A stretch of DNA of 64,000 nucleotides. Source: Paenibacillus rigui (lineage in GTDB: Bacteria > Bacillota > Bacilli > Paenibacillales > NBRC-103111). How positions within the stretch are numbered: position 1 is the stretch's first letter; each line of letters begins with the position of its first letter. Shown here piece by piece: positions 35,363 to 44,024 of this stretch. The position numbers were made by a program, and so were the translations under genes. The DNA lies in NCBI RefSeq assembly GCF_002234615.1, contig NZ_NMQW01000021.1, positions 1-64,000 on the forward strand, given 5' to 3'. Below the pieces are notes generated by a model, which saw only the letters and a list, made by a program, of their open reading frames with translations, had not been told where the DNA came from and ran no database searches.

Positions 35363-37459
35363 ATGACAATAGCACTAACATTTCCGGATCATTCTCCAAA
35401 GCTAGACTTTGCCATTCGCAGGTTACAATCAGCAATATCAGAATTGGGTGAAACCTGGACCCTTAACCCAATGCAGTCCCAAGAAAATGATCGTATCGTA
35501 ATTGTTATGGACGACACGGATGCGGAAGGAACATTTGGTTTGGCTGTCGATGTGTCGGTCGGGGCGGAAGGATTTGAAATACGCCGCTCAGATCATCTCG
35601 GATATAAGGGACTGTTCGTTCTGGCATGCGACGAATCTGGCGCTATGTATGGCGTCCTTGAGGTCGCGGAACAACTTCGGAAGCACGGGAATTTATTAGG
35701 TGTCTCTGAGTGCATCATTAATCCAAGATTTGCATTCCGAGCCGTGAAGTTCAATCTTCCTTGGTCAAGCTACCGAAGGAATGAATCCTTCGAATTACAA
35801 AAGGAAACGGTCCGTGGTCTTGACTTTTGGCAAGACTTTTTGAACATGATGGCAGAAAACCGATACAATGTGCTGACTTTATGGTGCCTTCATCCATTCC
35901 CTTATATGATTAAGCCTACGAATTTTCCCAAAGCCACCCCCTTTACAGATGAGGAACTTGTTGATTGGAAGCGGTTTTGGACATCGCTGTTTCAAATGGC
36001 TCATGATCGAGGAATTGAAACATATTTGATCAACTGGAATATTTTCGTCTCGGAATCGTTCCGGGAGCATTATGACACGAATGCTGTTAGTGATGAGACG
36101 TTCTACCATCACGGAGACTATTACTCTACGGAGCAAATCAAGCAGTATACCCGTGAATGCGTAACGCAGCTTATCGACGAGTATCCCGGGTTGGCCGGCT
36201 TTGGCATTTCCGTAGGGGAAAGAATGAATGGCATGACGCCTGAGGAGCGGCAGGATTGGATCGCTGATGTGTATTTTGAAGGGATGAAGAATGCCGAACG
36301 CGCTGTGAAATTTATCCACCGCGCCCCATTCTCTGTGGATCCGCACATCACGAGAACCGCGATCGAAAAAAACGAGACGCTATTTCAACCGGTATGGGTT
36401 GAAGTTAAATTCAATTGGTCACATGCGTACTCTTCAACGAAGCTTCTGATGACGCATGGAGGTTCTGAAGGCATGGAAGGATACTGGGACCCGACACCGC
36501 TAAATTACAAAATCACGTGGATGGTCCGAAATGAGGATTTCTTCACGTTGCGCTGGGCTCAGCCGGATTTTATCAGAAAACATCTGTTGGATAACGGCCA
36601 TGATTATGTCGGTGGGTATTACGTCGGATCCGAATGTTTTATTCCTGCCTACGATTATTCCCATGCACCGGGTAGTCCACATATTCAATGGACATATGCC
36701 TTTGAAAAGCACTGGTTGTATTACATGCTATGGGGAAGATTGTTGTATGACCCAAATACGGCCGATGATGTGTTTGCTAACGCTATCGAAAGACGTTACG
36801 GCAAGTCTGTGGGCCGCCCGTTGTTATCGGCTTTTTCGTCAGTTTGCAAGATGCCTATGGCGTTTGCTTCGTTTTTTTCATTCTCTTGGGATTTTACTTT
36901 GTACTCTGAGGGATTTCTTGCCACCGATAAATCCGAGTACAACGAGGGAAAGGCCTTTATTTCGCTCGAGGATTTGTTGGAAAGCCAACCTCTTGATCCT
37001 GACTATTTATCGATCCGCAGCTACGTCAACCATTTCATCGCGAATAAACCGACTGAAGGTTACGTGACACCGGTCCAGCTAGCCGGTACGTTGGAAAATG
37101 ACGCCCGGCAAGGTTTGGCGGCGCTCGCCTCGATAGGCTGTGGATCGTCGTCCCTTTGCTGCGAAATGGCGGATGTCGAGGCTTGGGCGCATTTAGGGCT
37201 TTATTTTGCAGCTAAGCTGCGTGCCGGTGTTTCTTATGAATTGTACGTGAGAACTGGCAATGAAGCGGAATGGCAAAAAGCCTTGCAATGGTTGGAGGCC
37301 CCAAATGCCGTTAAACACTGGGATGATCTGATACGTGTGACGAATTCTCATTACGTCAAGCAGCCGCTGCTGCATTTGGGTAAAATGCCGTTTTCATGGG
37401 AACTATTCCGTCCGCAGGTGCTTGAGGATATTGAATTTGTTCAGAAAGTTAAACGTTAA
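35363..37459 (+). CDS. Putative cytoplasmic glycosidase with GH20b/GH67-N-like domain
   Basis: 698 residues from ATG 35363 (AAGGAAGAG upstream), no signal peptide. Residues ~1-105 look like the N-terminal beta domain found in GH20 and GH67 enzymes (SGAMYGVLEVAEQLRKHG). It is followed by RFAFRAVKFNLPWSSYRRNESF and a TIM-barrel-like region with NMMAENRYNVLTLWCLHPFPYM, YLINWNIFVSESF and GLAGFGISVGERMNG. The last motif is a candidate acid site (Glu in VGERM). Similar proteins are annotated only as glycoside-hydrolase-like. Position behind an oligosaccharide importer supports intracellular hydrolysis, perhaps of a uronic-acid-containing oligosaccharide. Family assignment is tentative. Confidence 0.7.
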   Translation: MTIALTFPDHSPKLDFAIRRLQSAISELGETWTLNPMQSQENDRIVIVMDDTDAEGTFGLAVDVSVGAEGFEIRRSDHLGYKGLFVLACDESGAMYGVLEVAEQLRKHGNLLGVSECIINPRFAFRAVKFNLPWSSYRRNESFELQKETVRGLDFWQDFLNMMAENRYNVLTLWCLHPFPYMIKPTNFPKATPFTDEELVDWKRFWTSLFQMAHDRGIETYLINWNIFVSESFREHYDTNAVSDETFYHHGDYYSTEQIKQYTRECVTQLIDEYPGLAGFGISVGERMNGMTPEERQDWIADVYFEGMKNAERAVKFIHRAPFSVDPHITRTAIEKNETLFQPVWVEVKFNWSHAYSSTKLLMTHGGSEGMEGYWDPTPLNYKITWMVRNEDFFTLRWAQPDFIRKHLLDNGHDYVGGYYVGSECFIPAYDYSHAPGSPHIQWTYAFEKHWLYYMLWGRLLYDPNTADDVFANAIERRYGKSVGRPLLSAFSSVCKMPMAFASFFSFSWDFTLYSEGFLATDKSEYNEGKAFISLEDLLESQPLDPDYLSIRSYVNHFIANKPTEGYVTPVQLAGTLENDARQGLAALASIGCGSSSLCCEMADVEAWAHLGLYFAAKLRAGVSYELYVRTGNEAEWQKALQWLEAPNAVKHWDDLIRVTNSHYVKQPLLHLGKMPFSWELFRPQVLEDIEFVQKVKR

Positions 37460-37467
37460 AGGAGTTT

Positions 37468-38559
37468 ATGATGAAAATCAGGAGCATAGAAACGTTCAGC
37501 AGTCCCAATATTTGCTTTACCCGGATCCGCACGGACGATGGCCACGAGGGGATCGGACAAATCGCCCCTTACCATGCCAATATTTCCGCGCTGGTGCTGC
37601 ACCAGCAGATTGCTCCTCTAGCTCTGGGCAAGGATGCAGATCAAATAGCCGATCTCGTGGAGGCCATCATTACACACGAGCATAAATTTCCCGGCTCTTA
37701 TGTATGCCGGGCTGTCGGCGGGCTCGATACCGCACTGTGGGACCTAAAAGGGAAACGTCTAGGGAAAAGCGTATGCGAGTTACTGGGCGGCAAACGAGGA
37801 GACATTGAGGTTTACGGCTCCAGCATGCGGCGTGACATCATGCCGGAAGATGAGGCGGAGCGTCTGAAGCGGCTTCAGGACAAACACGGTTTCCGCGCCT
37901 TTAAGTTCCGAATCGCGAACAAATTCGGGAACGATGTCGACGTTTATCCGGGCCGTACGGAGCAGATCGTACCTGCCGTGCGCCGTGCGCTTGGTGACGA
38001 AACGCTGCTGTACGTCGACGCGAACAGCGGCTTTACCCCTGCCCGTGCGATTGAGGTGGGCCGAATGCTTGAACAGCACGGTGTGGTGCATTATGAAGAA
38101 CCGTGTCCTTATCCAAGGCTCGAATGGACCAAGCAAGTCGCCGACGCTCTCGGGCTGAATGTAGCGGGCGGGGAGCAGGATACCGACCTGGTGCAGTTCG
38201 AGCGGATGGTAGCTATGCATGCGGTCGATATCGTACAGCCGGATATCTGCTACATCGGCGGACTCAGCCGGGCGCTTGAGGTCGCACATATGGCTCAGGA
38301 TGCCGGAATGCCGTGTACTCCGCATGCAGCCAATTTGTCTATGGTGATGATTTTTACGATGCATATGTGTGCTGCGATTCCGAATCGCGGTCCATTTATG
38401 GAGTTCAGCATTGAATCCAATGACTGGACGAAGGAGTTGTTTATGGAGGATCTCGTGGTGCGGGACGGCAAAATATCCATTCCGGACGGCCCTGGCTGGG
38501 GAGTTACCGTGCGGCCGGAATGGCTTGCGAAAGCGGATTATCGAATAAGTCAACTGTAG
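37468..38559 (+). CDS. Enolase-superfamily acid-sugar dehydratase (mandelate racemase subgroup)
   Basis: 363 residues; ATG 37468 or 37471 after AAAGGAG. N-terminal capping domain, then the barrel with metal ligands Asp184 (VDANSG), Glu210 (YEEPCP) and Glu236 (GGEQD). The second-strand base is Lys146-x-Arg148 (FKFR), and the Asp259/His286 dyad lies in QPDI and TPHAAN, as in mandelate racemase and aldonate dehydratases. Likely reaction: dehydration of an aldonic or uronic acid to a 2-keto-3-deoxy sugar acid. The His286 dyad with Lys-x-Arg suggests a single defined stereochemistry, but the substrate is unknown. Confidence 0.88.
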   Translation: MMKIRSIETFSSPNICFTRIRTDDGHEGIGQIAPYHANISALVLHQQIAPLALGKDADQIADLVEAIITHEHKFPGSYVCRAVGGLDTALWDLKGKRLGKSVCELLGGKRGDIEVYGSSMRRDIMPEDEAERLKRLQDKHGFRAFKFRIANKFGNDVDVYPGRTEQIVPAVRRALGDETLLYVDANSGFTPARAIEVGRMLEQHGVVHYEEPCPYPRLEWTKQVADALGLNVAGGEQDTDLVQFERMVAMHAVDIVQPDICYIGGLSRALEVAHMAQDAGMPCTPHAANLSMVMIFTMHMCAAIPNRGPFMEFSIESNDWTKELFMEDLVVRDGKISIPDGPGWGVTVRPEWLAKADYRISQL

Positions 38560-38611
38560 CAGCGAAAATGTCTGAGCTGCATAATTACATTATTCTTAGG
38601 AGGAACCGACG

Positions 38612-40636
38612 ATGGGTTGGTGGCAACAGAAGCCGATGCGGCTAGTACAGACCAATTTAAGAGAGATTGACGCGATGCTGGATATCGATGAGTATATGCG
38701 TAGCCTTGAGGAGTTTTCTGCAAACGTCCTGCTGTTTAACGTAGGGGGAATCGTGGCCAACTACCCCTCCGCGCTAGAATACCATTACGTCAATCCGAAC
38801 TTGAAGGATGATTTTGTCGGCAAAGTGATTGAACGCGTTCACGAAAAAGGGATGAAGTTTATAGCCCGTTTCGATTTCAGCCGGTTAAATGAGAAATGCG
38901 CTTTGCCGAATCCGGACTGGCTGTATCGAAGCGTTGAAGGAGAAATCGTCAATTACAACGGCCAGGTGCATACCTGCGTCAACGGGTATTATCAACAGGA
39001 GTATTCGCTCCAAATATTGCAGGAAGTGGCTGAAAAGTATCCCATAGACGGCATCTTCTTCAATATGCACGGTTACGTGACTCACGACTACAGCTACAAT
39101 TATTACGGGATTTGCCAATGCGGCAGCTGCCAAAAACGATTTTTCGAGTACACAGGTAACGAACGGCTGCCTCTGAAGGAGGACCCGAACGATCCGGTGT
39201 TCCGGGATTACGAGAAGTTCCGCACCGATACGGTAAGAGAGCTGTTTCTCAAGCGGGTTGAGGTCGTTAAGCGCATTAATCCCCATATCGCTGTATGCAA
39301 CTACACACATTCAGGCACCGACATTTTCCGCAAGGAATCGAACACGGGGATCAATCGGCCTCTGCCGGAATGGAATTACTCGGCTACGGAAAATGTGCGT
39401 ACCGTTCGGGGCACTTGGAACGGGATGGCCGTCAGCAATTCGGCGGTTCATTTCGTGGATTATGCCATGCGGCATACGGCCGTTTCTCCTTACTTAACCG
39501 GGCTGAGGCTGGCGCAAAATCTGGTGAACGGCGGGTGGCTTGATTATTACGTGATCGGCACTCTGATTAATCAGGATGACCGGCTTTGTTTCGACATTGT
39601 GAAAGATATTTACCGATTTCATCACAAGCATGAAGATTATTACGCGAACCTGGAGTCGCTGGCAGAGGTCTGCCTCGTGGTTCCGGAAAGCAGCAGCATG
39701 TACGGAAGCAAAGACGAATTAAAGGGAATCATGCGCATTTTGGCCGAGAACCATGTGCAGTACGACCTGCTGCACGATAGCGTTCTGCAATCGCCGCAGA
39801 TTAACGAGAAGCTCAGCCGTTACAAGCTTCTGATCCTCGCCGACCAGCGAAGCATGAGCGACAAGGCTGTGGAGGCTGTTGACCGTTTCGTAGAACAGGG
39901 AGGGAAGCTCCTTGCAACTGGATTTACCTCTACCTGCGACGGGAAAGGGCATCCTTTGGGGCGCATCCGCCTGCACAGCGTAGGGGTAAAAGAATTTGAT
40001 CTTAAACCGCAGGTACAGGGTGCTTATTTCCGAATTCGGGAGGAAGACAAAGCAAGGCTGCAAGGCTTCGAATGCATAGACCTTGTGTATCTATACGGAG
40101 AAGCTTTGGAATGCAAATTGGAAAATGGGGCGAAAGGGCTTCTCGGGCTGATTCCTTCCTGCATGTTCGGACCCCCGGAGAAATGTTATATCACCGAGGA
40201 AACGGACACGCCCGGATTGATTTACAACCGCTATGGAAAAGGGCAATCCGCCTATATTCCGTGGGGACTCGGAGCGCATTATGAAAAACTGAGCAATCAC
40301 GGCCATTCCCGCCTCTTGATGGCAGCGCTGCGGGATGTGCTCGGCCACAGTGAGCTGCTGCAGGTAGCCGCACCGCCGTTGGTTGAAGTTTCTTATTATA
40401 AAGGGACTTCGCGCCGTTTGGTCAGTGCTGTGAATGTATCCGGCCAACTGGGGACTGCATTCCATGCACCGATTCCGCTTCGGGACATTCGCTTTAGTCT
40501 TCAGGCCGATTCCGAGCCTTCGCGTGTTTACGCGTTACGCCGTACCGGAAATGTACCGTTTGTTTATAGCGAAGGGCAAGTCACATTTAGTCTCGATGAG
40601 CTTGACCTGTTTGAGACGTTCGTGATAGAGGGTTAA
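38612..40636 (+). CDS. Hypothetical glycosyl hydrolase 6 (GHL6)-type protein
   Basis: 674 residues, no signal peptide, AGGAGG before ATG 38612. The N-terminal barrel begins with the GHL6-like MRLVQTNLREIDAMLDIDEYM and LLFNVGGIVANYP, then FIARFDFSRLNEK, GIFFNMHGYVTHDYSYNYYGICQCGSCQKRF with four cysteines in a possible zinc site (CQCGSC), and DYYVIGTLINQDD. Residues ~380-600 resemble the beta-galactosidase trimerisation/amidotransferase-like domain (YKLLILADQRSMSDKAVEAVDRFVEQGGKLLATG). This class has little biochemistry. It is probably the second cytoplasmic glycosidase of this locus. Confidence 0.75.
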   Translation: MGWWQQKPMRLVQTNLREIDAMLDIDEYMRSLEEFSANVLLFNVGGIVANYPSALEYHYVNPNLKDDFVGKVIERVHEKGMKFIARFDFSRLNEKCALPNPDWLYRSVEGEIVNYNGQVHTCVNGYYQQEYSLQILQEVAEKYPIDGIFFNMHGYVTHDYSYNYYGICQCGSCQKRFFEYTGNERLPLKEDPNDPVFRDYEKFRTDTVRELFLKRVEVVKRINPHIAVCNYTHSGTDIFRKESNTGINRPLPEWNYSATENVRTVRGTWNGMAVSNSAVHFVDYAMRHTAVSPYLTGLRLAQNLVNGGWLDYYVIGTLINQDDRLCFDIVKDIYRFHHKHEDYYANLESLAEVCLVVPESSSMYGSKDELKGIMRILAENHVQYDLLHDSVLQSPQINEKLSRYKLLILADQRSMSDKAVEAVDRFVEQGGKLLATGFTSTCDGKGHPLGRIRLHSVGVKEFDLKPQVQGAYFRIREEDKARLQGFECIDLVYLYGEALECKLENGAKGLLGLIPSCMFGPPEKCYITEETDTPGLIYNRYGKGQSAYIPWGLGAHYEKLSNHGHSRLLMAALRDVLGHSELLQVAAPPLVEVSYYKGTSRRLVSAVNVSGQLGTAFHAPIPLRDIRFSLQADSEPSRVYALRRTGNVPFVYSEGQVTFSLDELDLFETFVIEG

Positions 40637-40665
40637 AGCTGCTAATTGACAGAGGGGGCTGAAAT

Positions 40666-41664
40666 ATGAGGGACATTAAGGTCGTGCTTACTACAGTCGA
40701 ATATAAAGATGAGCATTATCAGAGATTGGCCCAAGCGTTTGCACCGGCATCGCTCATTCGATTGCGAATCGACGATCGCGAAGGTATTCGAAAAGCACTC
40801 GAGATCGCCGATGTAGCCGTGCTTGCGGGCGATATCCTTGATGAACAATTTTATCAGGCTCCGCTGCTCCGTTGGATTCACTGCGATCATGCCGGCTTAA
40901 ACAAAAGCGCCCGGCCGGAGCTGTTCGAGCGGGGACTGTTGGTAACAAGCTCGGCGGGTCGCTCGTCCCCGGCGCTGGCGGAGCATGCGATATTTTTTAT
41001 GCTGGCTCTGGCTTACCAGATTCCTCGGTTCCTTGATGCCCAGCGGGCCCATCAATGGGGAGTGCCCGGTCAGAACGATCTTCGAGGACTATACGGACGA
41101 ACGGTCGGCATTGTGGGCATGGGCAACACCGGTACCGAGCTGGCTGTGCGAGCCAAGGCGATGGGCATGCGAGTTCTCGGTTATCGGCGAAGCAGCGCCC
41201 CTCCGCCTCCGGGAGTTGATCGGCTCTACTGCGGCGAGACCGGCGATTCGCTGGACGAGGTACTCGCGGAGAGCGATTTTATCGTTCTAGCCGTGCCGCT
41301 CAGCAATGCGACGCATCACTTGATTGGCCGACGGGAACTGGCGCTGATGAAGCGCTCCGCATGCATTATCAATATGGCGCGCGGTGCTGTCATTGATGAA
41401 GAGGCGCTGGCTGAAGCTCTATATGCGGGACAGATCGGTGGAGCCGGACTCGACACCTTTACACAGGAGCCGCTGCCTTCGGACAGCCCGCTCTGGGACG
41501 CGCCAAATACACTGATTACACCGCATACGACTCCGCAGGTGCCTGATCGCACAGGACGTTCCATAGACATTATCGCGGAAAATGTCAGACGTTATCGAGC
41601 TGGGGAACCGATGCTTAATGAACTGAAGCCAGGCGATATATACACAAGGGGGAAATCGAAATGA
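40666..41664 (+). CDS. D-2-hydroxyacid dehydrogenase family protein
   Basis: 332 residues. Rossmann motif GMGNTG (151-156) in the cofactor domain, catalytic Arg239 (MARGAVID), Glu268 (TQEPLP) and His287 (ITPHTT), all the family's essential residues. It resembles glyoxylate/hydroxypyruvate or phosphoglycerate-type reductases. Between an acid-sugar dehydratase and a tartronate-semialdehyde-type reductase, it could reduce hydroxypyruvate or glyoxylate or oxidise a 2-hydroxy sugar acid. It overlaps the next gene by ATGA (41661-41664). Confidence 0.88.
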   Translation: MRDIKVVLTTVEYKDEHYQRLAQAFAPASLIRLRIDDREGIRKALEIADVAVLAGDILDEQFYQAPLLRWIHCDHAGLNKSARPELFERGLLVTSSAGRSSPALAEHAIFFMLALAYQIPRFLDAQRAHQWGVPGQNDLRGLYGRTVGIVGMGNTGTELAVRAKAMGMRVLGYRRSSAPPPPGVDRLYCGETGDSLDEVLAESDFIVLAVPLSNATHHLIGRRELALMKRSACIINMARGAVIDEEALAEALYAGQIGGAGLDTFTQEPLPSDSPLWDAPNTLITPHTTPQVPDRTGRSIDIIAENVRRYRAGEPMLNELKPGDIYTRGKSK

Positions 41665-42536
41665 AACTTGCATTTATTGGTTTGGGGAATATGGGGCTGC
41701 CTATGGCGCGGAATCTGGTGAAAGCTGGGTACGAGGTGTACGGAATTAACCGGAGTAAAGGTAGAGAAGAGTCGTTTGCCGAGTTCGGGGGAAAAGTCGG
41801 GCTTTCCCTGAAAGAACTGGCACAGCAGGCCGATGTGATCATGACATGCTTGCCGATGCCGGCGGACGTGGAGCAAATGTTCCTTGGTCCCGAAGGAATC
41901 GTGTCGAACGGCCGCAAAGGACTGACCTTGATCGATTTCAGCACCGTATCGCCGGATCTCTGTGTAAAAATCGCCACTGCAGCGGAGCAGGCGGGAATGA
42001 ACTTTCTCGATGCGCCGGTCAGCGGGGGAACGGTAGGAGCCGAGCAAGCGACGCTTTCGATCATGGTCGGCGGAAGTAAGCCGGTGTTTGATCAGGTTCT
42101 TCCTATTCTGGAGAAGCTGGGAAAAAACATCTATCATGTCGGGGAAGTCGGGAACGGGACTGTCGTCAAGCTGCTAAATCAGCTGATGGTTGGTATCCAT
42201 ACCCAAGCCGCAAGCGAAGCGATGACGCTTGCCGACAAAATGGGCCTGCCTAAAGATATGCTGCATCGCATACTGAGCAATAGCTTCGCACAGAGCCGGA
42301 TTTACGACAGACATTATACCCAATTTGTCGAAAAGGACACGTTTCAGCCGGGTTTCGCTTTAAATCTGCTGCACAAGGATCTTGTGCTGGTGAAGAAAAT
42401 GGCCGACGATATCGGCGCCGCGTTACCGATTGGAGCTCATGTAGAGCAGTTGATCGATACGGCCAAAACCAAAGGGTTTGGTGAGAAAGACATGTCCGCT
42501 ATGTATCTGTACATGAACGAAAAGAACGAACAATGA
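41661..42536 (+). CDS. 3-hydroxyisobutyrate dehydrogenase family, tartronate semialdehyde reductase-like
   Basis: 291 residues. N-terminal GLGNMG (7-12), the family signature DAPVSGG (118-123), and catalytic Lys170 with Asn173 (VVKLLNQ). Length and pattern suit GarR/GlxR enzymes that reduce tartronate semialdehyde to D-glycerate. It is translationally coupled to the preceding dehydrogenase. The glycerate kinase that would use its product is a broken gene at 52185-52761, so D-glycerate must be handled elsewhere or the enzyme has another substrate, such as a beta-hydroxyacid. Confidence 0.85.
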   Translation: MKLAFIGLGNMGLPMARNLVKAGYEVYGINRSKGREESFAEFGGKVGLSLKELAQQADVIMTCLPMPADVEQMFLGPEGIVSNGRKGLTLIDFSTVSPDLCVKIATAAEQAGMNFLDAPVSGGTVGAEQATLSIMVGGSKPVFDQVLPILEKLGKNIYHVGEVGNGTVVKLLNQLMVGIHTQAASEAMTLADKMGLPKDMLHRILSNSFAQSRIYDRHYTQFVEKDTFQPGFALNLLHKDLVLVKKMADDIGAALPIGAHVEQLIDTAKTKGFGEKDMSAMYLYMNEKNEQ

Positions 42537-42593
42537 CAGGGAACAAAATAAATTTAGCAGAAAGATCATATATTGTGGTATCGGATTTTATAT

Positions 42594-42616
42594 GAACGTA
42601 GTTCGTTATTGTGAAC
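42594..42616 (+). promoter_or_regulatory. Composite operator copy B: GAAC-N3-GTTC-N8-GAAC (glcEFD)
   Basis: Half-sites GAAC 42594-42597, GTTC 42601-42604, GAAC 42613-42616; same geometry as copies A and C. The 8-base spacer GTTATTGT is close to the ATTATTAT of copy A. It sits 45 bases before the first glycolate oxidase gene, separating it from the upstream operon. Confidence 0.75.
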
Positions 42617-42661
42617 GAAACTGAAGTGTGGGTTCCATTGAATTTCAAGTGAGGTGGGGAA

Positions 42662-44023
42662 ATGCCCGAAACGTTCAAGCTGTCAACAGATAAGATGAAG
42701 CGTGATTTGATCGAAATGGTGGGTCCTGAGCGTGTTGTGATTCGCGTTGAAGAAGAGAAACGTCGGTACCGGCTTCACGCACCTATCGTTGTATTCCCTT
42801 CCGAAGAAAGGGAAATAGAGCAAATTTTAGGCTGGGCATATAAAAACGATGTGCGGGTCTCACCTCAAGGAGGAGGCACAAAAGATGCCTTCGGACATCC
42901 CGGCGATGGAACGGACGTGATACTATCGCTCAGAAATATGTCCGGCATTCTCCAACATTCCGCTGGCGATCTCACCGTCACCGTGCTGCCGGGAACAACC
43001 CTAAACGAGCTTCAGCAAGCTCTGGATAAGGAGGGGCAATTTCTGCCGCTGGATCCCGCGTGGGGAGAGCAATCGACCCTGGGCGGGATCGTCGCCGCGG
43101 GCGCTTCAGGGCCAAAGAGAGCCATGTACGGCTCGGCGAGGGATTATTTAATCGCATCACGTATTTGTTATCCGGACGGTACGCTGATTCGAACGGGCGC
43201 AAAGGTTGTTAAAAACGTAGCCGGCTATGACATGAACAAGCTTTTTATCGGTTCCATGGGCACCCTCGGGGTATTCACTGAGCTCACCTTTAAAATCCGG
43301 CCGATCCCCGTTTATGCGGGAGCTTTGGTCATACACACCCCAGATTTGCTAAAGCTTCGTAAACTGCAGGAAATGCTGCTCGACTCTCAGCTTGAGCCTT
43401 CTGCGGTGGAATGGGTAAACGGGCGGCTAGGGGCGCGTATATTTGGGGTGACCTTTGAAAGTCCTATCCTGTTAGTATCATTCGAGGATGTGGAACGATC
43501 GGTCCGATTTCAGACGAACTGGCTGCGGAACGCATGCGGCAGCTTGGGAGTTAAAGTACAGGAGCAGATCGAAGGGTACGGAAAAACCGGGGACGTTCTC
43601 TCCGGATTGCGAGAGCATCTGCCGAATTCAAAAGATATTCCCGATGATAAGCTTGTGATTAGCGTCAAGCTGCTCTCCATGATTGCAGAAGTGCCGGACG
43701 TTTACGAGTTCGTGCAAAATTCAGCCGATGAAAAAGGGCTGCCGCTCGACTTCCATGGGGGGCTGTACACAGGCATCAGCAGAGCAACGATTTGGGCGGA
43801 CATAGAGCAGCAGGGGGAAGTGTTCGAATGGTTGCGATCGGTCCAGTCGTTCGTCGGCAGGCTGAACGGACGTTCGGTGATTGAAGTCGCTCCTCGTAAC
43901 ATCAAGGAGAGCCTGAACGTCTGGGGAGCAGAAGCGGAAGACTGGATTTTGATGAAATCGATCAAACATAAAATCGATCCAAAGCGCATCTTGAACCCGG
44001 GTCGGTTTGTAGGAGGGATTTGA
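42662..44023 (+). CDS. glcE: Glycolate oxidase FAD-binding subunit (GlcE-like)
   Basis: 453 residues. PCMH-type FAD domain: VRVSPQGGGTKDAFGHPG, TVLPGTTLNELQQAL and WGEQSTLGGIVAAGASGPKRAMYGSARDYLIASRIC, followed by RTGAKVVKNVAGYDMNKLFIGSMGTLGVFTELTFKI. The C-terminal oxidase domain ends DPKRILNPGRFVGG. It is the smaller-type FAD subunit of the three-part glycolate dehydrogenase, which passes electrons from glycolate oxidation to the membrane. The gene following at 44025 is its Fe-S partner. Confidence 0.87.
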   Translation: MPETFKLSTDKMKRDLIEMVGPERVVIRVEEEKRRYRLHAPIVVFPSEEREIEQILGWAYKNDVRVSPQGGGTKDAFGHPGDGTDVILSLRNMSGILQHSAGDLTVTVLPGTTLNELQQALDKEGQFLPLDPAWGEQSTLGGIVAAGASGPKRAMYGSARDYLIASRICYPDGTLIRTGAKVVKNVAGYDMNKLFIGSMGTLGVFTELTFKIRPIPVYAGALVIHTPDLLKLRKLQEMLLDSQLEPSAVEWVNGRLGARIFGVTFESPILLVSFEDVERSVRFQTNWLRNACGSLGVKVQEQIEGYGKTGDVLSGLREHLPNSKDIPDDKLVISVKLLSMIAEVPDVYEFVQNSADEKGLPLDFHGGLYTGISRATIWADIEQQGEVFEWLRSVQSFVGRLNGRSVIEVAPRNIKESLNVWGAEAEDWILMKSIKHKIDPKRILNPGRFVGGI

Positions 44024-44024
44024 A

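Noticed and set aside
37780-38553. 257-codon minus-strand frame
   Set aside because: Antisense to the enolase-superfamily gene, whose active-site residues are all present on the plus strand.
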